64,000 nucleotides of DNA from Meghimatium bilineatum (Eukaryota; Mollusca; Gastropoda; Stylommatophora; Philomycidae), in the NCBI GenBank assembly GCA_034231615.1, contig CM067299.1, positions 15,181,863 to 15,245,862 of the forward strand, in the 5' to 3' direction. The notes beneath the pieces were generated by a model. It was not told the DNA's origin. It searched no databases and saw nothing but the letters and a program-made list of their open reading frames with translations. Below are positions 56,180 through 64,000 of this stretch, in pieces (the stretch's first letter is position 1; every line of letters starts with the position of its first letter). A program made the translations under genes and the position numbers.

Positions 56180-56535
56180 AGGGCCGACAGGGGAGCAAAG
56201 AATAGGAATACTGTTTATTTTCCATGCATTTCGTAAGAGGCGACTAGAAATATTAAATTGTATTAGGTTGGCTATTCCATCCCTTATAGGGTAGAAGCGA
56301 CTCAGAATCCATGCGGAAGTCGGATGTGTCTAGCCGAATGGCGCATATGCCACAGCTGAGCTGTAAATTATGATACAACGCATGCCGTTCTCTGGATTGC
56401 ATCTTGCTAATCTACATTCTTGTTCTTCTTTCGTTCACTTAATTGTGTTTTGTGCGTGGCATCCTGATTATCTGTGCGCCTTTTGGCTGGTTGCCTGCTA
56501 ATCTACATGAGCTTGAGAACAAACGCAGAAGTGGA
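56180..56535 (-). repeat. Repeat A copy, subtype A, with rearranged end
   Basis: GGGGAGCAAAGAATAGGAAT, TTCGTAAGAGGCGACTAGAA, GCGGAAGTCGGATGTGTCTA, CGCATATGCCACAGCTGAGC. After 56405 a short forward-oriented piece and a second CTAATCTACATGAGCTTGAG end follow, as if two copies had recombined. Confidence 0.7.
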
Positions 56536-56744
56536 AATCTCCATAATAACACCCTGCACTATCAGTTGTCCAACATATGTATCGAAGACACTCGGTTTGT
56601 GTTGTATCAACTAAAACAACTTCGTCCCTGATGTGATTGTATCTAATTTAAAGACATTGATCTTACAGCATGTACACACCAATTATTAACGGCAAAAATG
56701 TGTAGCCTGTCATCATTATAAAGTATGAGTATTTGTAAAATGTA

Positions 56745-57065
56745 TGTTTTTAGACTGAGTATTTTTTGAAAATGTATGTTTTTAGACTAACTTTGATCAA
56801 TATAAGTATATAAATATTTGAAAAGAAAAAACTGAATTTAGACTGACTTTAGTTACCATTACAAGGATACAAGTTATTGAAAATAAAAGCATGAATTTAG
56901 ACTGACTTTGGCTACCATTACAACGATACAAGTATTCGAAAAAATAAACACATGAATTTAGACTGATTTTAGTCATCATTACAAGGATACAAGTTATTGA
57001 AAATAAAAGCATGAATTTAGACTGACTTTGGTTATCGTTACAAGGACAAAGTCTTCAAAAAGTGT
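56745..57065. repeat. About 60-bp tandem repeat, 5 copies
   Basis: Unit GAATTTAGACTGACTTTGGT then TACCATTACAAGGATACAAG and an A-rich end. Confidence 0.85.
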
Positions 57066-57069
57066 ATGA

Positions 57070-57515
57070 ATTTAGTCAGACTTGGGATCGCTTTTTCACT
57101 TTGTTTTGTTCTATCCTTGAAAAGATCTATCATTTATGTTACTGCTTATAATTTCTATAATTTATTAACTGATCTTATATACAGTGAAGATTTTGTAATA
57201 AATAACAATTGATAACTGTGGAAACATAGTCCATAATATAGACATTTAATTTATAATGGGCTTTGTTTTTGCCGCTAAGATTTAATGCTACATCTTTGGA
57301 ACAAATGTAGATACATTCGTGTATATATTTCCTATATACATATGTGTGAGATGTGCTGGAAGCCTGAAGCGTGTACTCAGAATCTCCTGGAATGACAAAC
57401 AATGAACTGTTTGTATGCTGACTTTTTCAGAGCAAACACTTCTCTGTAAAAAAATTAAAAAAATAAACCGCCGCTGTATAACGTGGTTGGGTGAAATGTC
57501 CCGGGCAGAGAATTA
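57070..57515. other. Spacer, no gene recognised
   Basis: Nothing recognised. Confidence 0.5.
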
Positions 57516-57522
57516 CAAAATT

Positions 57523-57735
57523 CTGAAGGATATATGAATATACTGGAATAACTGAAGAATATATGGTTGTACTGGAATAATTGAAGGATATATGTTTATA
57601 CTGGAATAACTGAAGAATATATGGTTATACTGGAATAATTGAAGGATATATGGTTATACTGGAATAACTGAAGAATATATGGTTATACTGGAATAATTGA
57701 AGGATATATGTTTATACTGGAATAACTGAAGGTTA
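57523..57735. repeat. 29-bp minisatellite, 7 copies
   Basis: Unit GAAGGATATATGGTTATACT then GGAATAACT. GAAGAATATATGG copies alternate with GAAGGATATATG copies, giving a 58-bp higher-order period. Confidence 0.9.
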
Positions 57736-57739
57736 AAAT

Positions 57740-58105
57740 TCAAAACGAATTAGAGGCTACAGAAATGTGGTTTCTGAGAAGAATGATGAAAATACCATGG
57801 ACAGCCAAGAAAACTAATGCAGTGGTTCTCATTAATGCTGGCGTGAAAAGATCAATCATATCAAACATTAGGGGCAGACAGTCAAGGTGTCTAGGTCATG
57901 TGCTGAGAAGAACACAGCTTGAACATTTAATAACCACTGGAAGATCAAGGGGAGAAGAGACAGGGGACAACAAAGAGAAAAGTTACTAGATGTATTGTGG
58001 TATGGTAGAACCTCACCAACCGAGCTTATTGACAACACAAAAGGCAGAGAGTCGTGGAGAAACATGATCGCCTACGCCATCGGCATGGCACTTGATTGAT
58101 TGATT
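57740..58105 (+). mobile_element. LINE-b 3' end inserted in the 29-bp array
   Basis: Reads EATEMWFLRRMMKIPWTAKK, TNAVVLINAGVKRSIISNI, GRQSRCLGHVLRRTQLEHLI, TTGRSRGEETGDN and a stop, then ATCGCCTACGCCATCGGCAT and a TTGATTGATT tail. A further TGGTTATACTGGAATAACT unit of the array follows at about 58110. The target is repetitive, so the duplication length cannot be read. Confidence 0.75.
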
Positions 58106-58168
58106 TATATGGTTATACTGGAATAACTAACACTACTGTACATTAGTACATATAACAGATAATACCTT

Positions 58169-58335
58169 TTAGGATAGATCTTGTTCAGCTGTACGCGGGC
58201 TCTTGTTCAGCTGTAAACAAGCTCTTGTTCGGATGTAAGCAGGATCTTGTTCATGTGTAAGCAAGCTCTTGTTCAGCTGTAAGCAAGCTCTTGTTCGGAT
58301 GTAAGCAGGATCTTGTTCATGTGTAAGCTGGCTCT
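58169..58335. repeat. 22-bp minisatellite, 7-8 copies
   Basis: Unit TCTTGTTCAGCTGTAAGCAA+GC with GGATGTAAGCAGGA and CATGTGTAAG variants. The order of variants repeats about every 66-88 bp. Confidence 0.88.
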
Positions 58336-58479
58336 GGACATTGATATAATGTCTAGTGAGTTCAGGTCAAGGAATCGATCTGCTATAAAAAGTGTCAGAT
58401 GATGGCAGAAACTTATACAAGATCCATCTATTGTCCGAGAGACTAATAAAATATCATCATATATTTTAGTCTGTGGATG

Positions 58480-59015
58480 ATTATGATGTATAATAGTGAT
58501 GTATATAACATTAATGTGTGTAACACTGCAGCATGTAATATTATGGTGTATAACAGTGGAACATGTAAAATTATGTGTAATAGTGTGGTGTATAACATTA
58601 TGGTATGAAACATTCTGGTATTTAACGTTTTCATTTGTCATAGTGTGGTATGTAACAATGTGTAACAATGTGATATGTAATATTATGGTGTGTAACAGTG
58701 TACTATGTATAAAATTATGGTGTTTAGCAGTGTGGTATGTAACATGGTTTGTGACAGAGTGTTATGTAAAATTATGGTATGTAACATTTTGATCTGTCAC
58801 AATGTGGTATGTAATGTTTTTACGTCATATTAAATATTATGATATGTAAGCGTGTGGTATGTAACACGTATTATGGTTTGTAACAGTGTGGTATGTAATA
58901 TTATGATGTGTAACAGTGTATTATGTAACATTATGATGTGAAATAGTGTTATGTAACATTATGGTATGTAAAAGTGTTGTATGTATCATTATAGTGTGTA
59001 ACATTGCGTATGCCA
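58480..59015. repeat. Degenerate repeat zone (TGTAACA / TATGGTATG)
   Basis: About 20 imperfect copies of a 20-30-bp GTAACAGTGTGGTATGTAAC-like unit. It looks old. Confidence 0.75.
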
Positions 59016-59019
59016 GGTT

Positions 59020-60200
59020 ACTTTGTAACAATACCATGTTACCATTCCTATTGTGTGTTGAAGCTGAATAGAAGTGAACGCTGTTCAAAGACAGACTTTG
59101 TGTTCACATCTACTTTGAAAATGATCACCAGTTTCCATCTTGTCTCTGAATGGACATTTATAATTGTCTTGTTACATAGGATTCCAATAAATAATGAGGA
59201 TCACAGTGATGCAGTCTCTACCTTCAAAGGTTAATATCTGAGATGTATGAATTCTGAATGAACAAAATACTCATGTATCCTTGCATTTTAATTATGTAGT
59301 TTGTGAAAAACAGCTTTTTGAGGCATTTTTGTAGCATATTAGTAGTCAATATTGTCGTGTTTTATTGTTTTATGCATACGTTTTCTTCAAACGTGTACTT
59401 GAATATTGTTTAGGAAAATTGTTGTATTGATGTCAGAATAGAACTTATTCAGAAATGTTAACTATGTTGAATATAACAGCTGTCTATGGTTGAACAATTT
59501 GGTGTAATAGATGTATATCAATCGTGTTGTCATTAATACAGTTGTGTATATTAAGTTATTATTAATTTGATTGGTTTCAAACACGTGACTGTTTGGTGTG
59601 TTCTGTGTTGTCTGATCGATACTATGGAAAAATACTGAAAGTAATATATTTGAGTGTACATTAAATACGGTTTCAGATTTGGGTACCAAAAGACCTCCCA
59701 GTTGGCGGTGGTTGTTGTTTTGATCACCAGGAATTATTAGCAATGAGATATTACGTCATATTTCAATGGAATGTTTCTGGAGTGATTTATTTATACCTTC
59801 AAAACCCACAACTCTCAGCCGTGTACAGTGTTGTGAAAAGACGTCCCTTACTCAGAACAAAAAGGGTGGGGTAATTCTAAAGGTTTTCCGGCTGTTCTAA
59901 GCTTCCCCACAAAATGTGGAATTGAAGTCATGCACTTCAGCTTCCCTGTCGAGTATCCCTTCCTGTCAGTGGTATCCATACCAACACAGCCCTGTGCCAT
60001 CATCACTGACAGTAGTAGAGCATCTAAATATGCACTCCCCACCAAGGGAGCTCTGAACCAATTATGAAGGCTATCGTGTTTACCTGATTGTGGGCAGGAA
60101 TTGTTACTATCTTAGAATTGTTTTTCAACAAATCATATGTGAGGTATGTTCGTAGCCGGACCACCACGTACACGTTGCAAGTTGAACCATGATCAGAAAA
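59020..60200. other. Spacer, no gene recognised
   Basis: The stretch 59850-60060 is more GC-rich and has a 65-codon reverse frame (59848-60045) without a known domain. A degraded exon or element is possible. Confidence 0.4.
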
Positions 60201-60203
60201 GAT

Positions 60204-60560
60204 TATATCTAAAACTAGTGGGAAATGATGTGTACACAAGAAAACCTACAAATTACAATATACAAATCATATTCAACGTTTCAACAAAAAGGTCTTTATC
60301 AAGATACACACAAAACATCAAAAGACGATGAATGGAAAAAATTATCACAAAAACAAAATATCCAACGGAAATATGGAAATGAGATGGCGAAATGTCAGGA
60401 AGTACACAAAAACGTAAATATATGTGGAAACGACTAAAAAGTTGAGTAAGTGACGGAACAAAAAGAATAAAGACAAAGACCACATCATTGAATATGATTT
60501 GTATATTGTAATGTGTATGCTTTCTTGTGTGCACATCATTTCCCACTAGTTTAAGATATA
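60204..60560. mobile_element. Fold-back element with about 73-bp terminal inverted repeats
   Basis: The left arm (60204-60276) begins TATATCTAAAACTAGTGGGA and ends TACAAATCATATTCAA. The right arm (60488-60560) is its reverse complement with about six differences. The interior of about 210 bp is A-rich and non-coding. This is either a MITE with long arms or a relic of a larger fold-back transposon. Clear flanking duplications were not found. Confidence 0.7.
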
Positions 60561-60564
60561 GTCT

Positions 60565-61682
60565 GTCGTGTCTGATTGAAACGATTATATAAACCTGTGT
60601 AATACGTAAGTACGATTGGTGTTACGTTTCACGCAGTTATCTTGTATTGATTGTCGGATCAGGAAAGAGTTCATGTGTTTTTCCAGAGTGATGTGCACTA
60701 TTGGATTCTCTGAATATTGCACCACAAAGGGAAACGTACTCATACCGATGAAATGGTGGGGCACTTCGGCTCCACAAAAGGAAAACCTAAGCTTATTGGA
60801 ATGTCATCTATTGAGGATTTAGTACCATTGCATAATGGTTTGTTGGATATGTCCACAGTAAGCAGGCCTTCTGCATGATGGGAGTTGGTGGTATGATTGC
60901 ATTTGAAGGAATTTTAAATATTTTCTTCGGTATTCCTCAAACTCCTTCCCATTGTCAGGACTTAGTACGGAAAACAGTGTGCGATGTGTCGTGGTTTACG
61001 GCTTGATTGCTATGTAAAACCTTCTCGGTGCAACACATCCTATTTAATCATAGCATTGTTAATCTACTTGGTCTTTTACATGGTGGAAATTAAAGTGTTG
61101 TTATTTGTGCCTTGTTAATGTTCGGCTGTTTTCAATGTCTAAAACTGAGCAATGTTGTTTTGATGTTCTCCAATCCGCAATAAACTAATGTAATGCTATA
61201 CCGATATTGTCCTGTCATTGATTGAGCTCTCTATTATAATGGGCTGGCGGTCTATTTATTAACAACAATGGGGCACACATATAATAAGTTTTTCAGGGCA
61301 AATATAGTATAGTCATATAACTACAGTCAGGGTCTGTTGATGTTCACAAGATAATAGTTATTTCAGAATCTGCACCTCACACAAGCATCTCAACATTGAA
61401 GTATCTATGTTTGTCACGATCCCTAGAAATTACAAGCGATGAAGCTTTTTGCCTTCATGTAAATTGACGTGATTGGAATTTCCTCCAGTTGTCATTTATA
61501 AACGGAAGTCCAACTACGAAGGTTGTGTAATCCTACTCAATAGCGGTCTATGTGTATCCTTAGAAGGCTTGCTGCAGAATTGTTTACACGGACATCAAAT
61601 CACTTGAAAGCCGACCACCATTTGGGGCATCGATGTTGTCCACTTTTAATCACACCGTCCATATCTTCTTCTTCTTCTGTGT

Positions 61683-61690
<8 letters not shown>
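60565..61690. other. Spacer, no gene recognised
   Basis: No array or element recognised. Confidence 0.45.

Positions 61691-61693
<3 letters not shown>

Positions 61694-61750
<57 letters not shown>
61694..61750. repeat. (TA)n microsatellite
   Basis: About 28 TA units after a short CTCTCTC run. Confidence 0.95.
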
Positions 61751-61755
<5 letters not shown>

Positions 61756-62059
61756 ACACGTGCGTAAGTAAAAATTCAGAAATATATAGGATTGGATTCT
61801 CAAACTATTCACACACATAAAACGTAAGTTAACATATTTTGGATACATAACAACATACATAATTGGTTAGAAAGATTAATCATGTAGGGAAAGAATCCAA
61901 GTGAGAGTACAAGCCTACAACGAACACATGGACGTTTTGAATATGCTACTGGAAGAGGTTGGACAGCTTGCAAGTAATCGGATGATTACAGAGTGGCAGT
62001 GAGGACAACATTCTGCATAGGACACCTAACATTGAGGTCAACTCCTTGAAGTAAAGATG

Positions 62060-62175
62060 GCGTTCGTTCTCAAGCTCCTTGCAGATTAGCAGGATGTAGT
62101 CCGGAGAGCGGAATGCATTGTGTCATGGTTTACAGCATTGCTGCGATATTGTCGAATTTCGGCCTGACCTATCCT
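62060..62175 (+). repeat. Repeat A copy, 5' half
   Basis: GCGTTCGTTCTCAAGCTCCT, GCAGATTAGCAGGATGTAGT, CCGGAGAGCGGAATGCATTG, TGGTTTACAGCATTGCTGCG. It is cut at the start of the 38-bp array. Confidence 0.7.
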
Positions 62176-62262
62176 ATATACATATGACATAACGCACGTG
62201 AAGTCTGTGTCTCATATACAGATGACAAAACAAACATGAAATCTTTCCTCTATGTATAAATA
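62168..62262. repeat. 38-bp minisatellite, left part
   Basis: About 2.5 copies of a unit with ACATATGACATAACGCACGT and GAAGTCTGTGTC. The array resumes at 62889 after the LINE insertion. Confidence 0.8.
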
Positions 62263-62878
62263 TCTAGGTATTAATCACTAGGTAAATATCACCAATTCAA
62301 ATATCTAGGTACAATTATAACAGCAGATGGAAGAAGTTCAACAGAAATAATATGCAGAATAGGACAGGCAAAAACAACATTCAGAAAAATGAAAATTATA
62401 CTGTGTAATATGACCTTGTCATTAGAGGTGAGAAAGAGAGTTCTGCAGTGCTATATAACCCATATACTAACATATGGGTGCGAGTCTTGGACAATAAACA
62501 AACTGGAAAGTGTGAGATTGGAGGCAACAGAGATGTGGTTCTACAGAAGAATGCTGAGAATACCATGGACTGCCAGAAAAACTAATGTAGAGGTGTTAAA
62601 AGAGTTAAATGCGAAACGGACCTTAATCAACAATATAAGAAAAAGGCAATCTTCTTTTTTTGGCCACTTCATGAGACAGGCAGGTTTAGAGAACATAATC
62701 ACAACAGGCAAGATTGAAGGCACCACAGACAGAGAGCGACAACGTGAGAAATATTAGACAGTTTGACAACCTGGCACGGCAAAGAAACAACAACGACTTT
62801 GATACATAATACTTTGGACAGAGAGCTGTGGAGAGCCATGACCGCCTACGCCACCCGGCATGGCACCTGATGATGATG
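62263..62878 (+). mobile_element. LINE-b, 5'-truncated, inserted in the 38-bp array
   Basis: The frame reads FKYLGTIITADGRSSTEIIC, RIGQAKTTFRKMKII, VLQCYITHILTYGCESWTIN, ATEMWFYRRMLRIPWTARKT, FFGHFMRQAGLENIITTGKI and EGTTDRERQREKY, stopping at 62755. A TACGCCACCCGGCATGGCAC end and a TGATGATG tail follow. ATGTATAAATA (62252-62262) recurs at 62879-62889, an apparent 11-bp target-site duplication partly shared with the tail. It is among the best-preserved LINE-b copies. Confidence 0.82.
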
Positions 62879-62888
62879 ATGTATAAAT

Positions 62889-63505
62889 AACAAGTGAAGT
62901 CAGTTGTCTATATACAGATAACGCAAGTGACGGTTGTGTCCTATGTACAGATGGAGATGATATAGGACACATACATCACGTGCGTTATGCCTCATATGTA
63001 CAGATGACATAACGTAAGTGAAGTCTATGTCCTATATACATATGGTATAACGCACATGAAGTCTTTCCCCTATGTGCAGATGACATAACGCGAGTGAAGT
63101 CTGTAATATATACAGATGATATAACGCTCTTGAACGCTGTGCCCTATATACAGATGTCATAACACACGTGAATTATGTGCCCTACGTACAGATGTCATAA
63201 CACACGTGAATTATGTGCCCTACATACAGATGTCATAACACACGTGAATTATGTGCCCTACGTACAGATGTCATAAAACACGTGAATTATGTGTCCTACG
63301 TACAGATGTCATAACACACGTGAATTATGTGCCCTACGTACATATGTCATAAAACACGTGAATTATGTGCCTACGTACAGATGTCATAACACATTTGTAG
63401 TCTGTGTTCTATATACAGATGACATAACGCACTTGAAGTATGTATCCTATATACAGATGGCATAACACATTTGAAGTCTGTGACATATACACAGGTGGAA
63501 TAATT
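62889..63505. repeat. 38-bp minisatellite, right part, about 15 copies
   Basis: Unit CATAACACACGTGAATTATG then TGCCCTACGTACAGATGT. The outer copies (GAAGTCTGTGTCCTATATAC) are diverged. The centre (63150-63380) is homogeneous, as expected if recent expansion is central. Confidence 0.92.
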
Positions 63506-63599
63506 GCCGACGTGTTACATATTGTAAGTTTGTGTATTCCAAACAGTTGGTACAATACTTTGGAAGATTATGCACTCTACCACTTCTATGCCTCTCGAT

Positions 63600-64000
63600 T
63601 TGTGCACCTCCACACAGTTGGTATACTGTATCTCATGTTTGAACTCCACCTCCACACAGTTGGTATACTGTATCTCATGTCTGAACTTCACCTCCACACA
63701 GTTGGTAAACTGTATCTCATGTTTGAACTCCACCTCCACACAGTTGGTATACTGTTTCTCATGTTTGAACTCCACCTCCACACAGTTGGTATACTGTTTC
63801 TGAAGTTTCAACTTCACCTCCACACAGTTGCTATACTGTTTCTGAAGTTTGAACTCCACCTCCACACAGTTGGTATACTGTATCTCATTTATGAACTCCA
63901 CCTCCACACAGTTGCTATACTGTTTCTGAAGTTTGAACTCCACCTCCACACAGTTGGTATACTGTATCTCATGTTTGAACTCCACCTCCAAACAGTTGGT
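63600..64000. repeat. 42-bp minisatellite, at least 9 copies, continues past the window
   Basis: Unit CTCCACACAGTTGGTATACT then GTATCTCATGTTTGAACTCC and AC. Reverse frames (14-residue VEVEFKHEIQYTNC repeat) are open because 42 is a multiple of three. Confidence 0.95.

Overview
The window looks like AT-rich animal DNA dominated by one host gene and a very dense load of repeats. The only host gene I can support is a fibroblast growth factor of the FGF8/17/18 type on the + strand. Four coding exons are visible: 13303-13354, 34481-34658, 41477-41580 and 52227-52511, the last with the stop codon. They have consensus splice sites, compatible phases, an FGF core exon of the classic 104 bp, and introns of about 21, 6.8 and 10.6 kb. 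The exon with the initiator ATG was not found and must lie upstream of 13.3 kb or outside the window. An AATAAA signal follows the stop by 25 bp. Simple ATG-to-stop scanning misses this gene because every exon is short.

Nearly everything else is repeat. (1) About two dozen copies or fragments of one short interspersed repeat ('repeat A', in two subtypes, both orientations), plus tRNA-like SINEs with box A/B-like sequence. (2) 3' ends of several non-LTR retrotransposon (LINE) families, mostly 5'-truncated. Some are intact in frame with target-site duplications (22.4, 40.2, 62.3 kb). Others are decayed, including an RNase H-domain fragment at 14.7 kb. (3) MITE-like and fold-back elements with terminal inverted repeats. 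(4) More than 25 minisatellite arrays with units of 19-83 bp, together well over 10 kb, plus several (TA)n, (CT)n and mixed microsatellites. Long open frames over these arrays are artefacts of repetition.

Layout: 0-13 kb is repeat-rich sequence upstream of the first visible FGF exon. 13.3-52.5 kb is the FGF gene, with arrays and LINEs packed into the introns. 52.5-64 kb is downstream sequence with a 1.7-kb array of 36-bp units at 53.8-55.5 kb, further arrays and two LINE-b copies. The exon architecture, tRNA-like SINEs and repeat style suggest a lophotrochozoan, probably a mollusc. That is inference, because nothing in the window fixes the species.

The most interesting local structure is FGF exon 3. 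A 22-bp array containing six pyrimidine-tract-plus-AG units lies just upstream of its acceptor. A 37-41-bp array that begins exactly at its splice donor, and reproduces the GTAAGT signal, lies just downstream. A second notable case is a 48-bp minisatellite born inside a LINE reading frame at 20.2 kb, for which an unexpanded copy exists at 13.76 kb.
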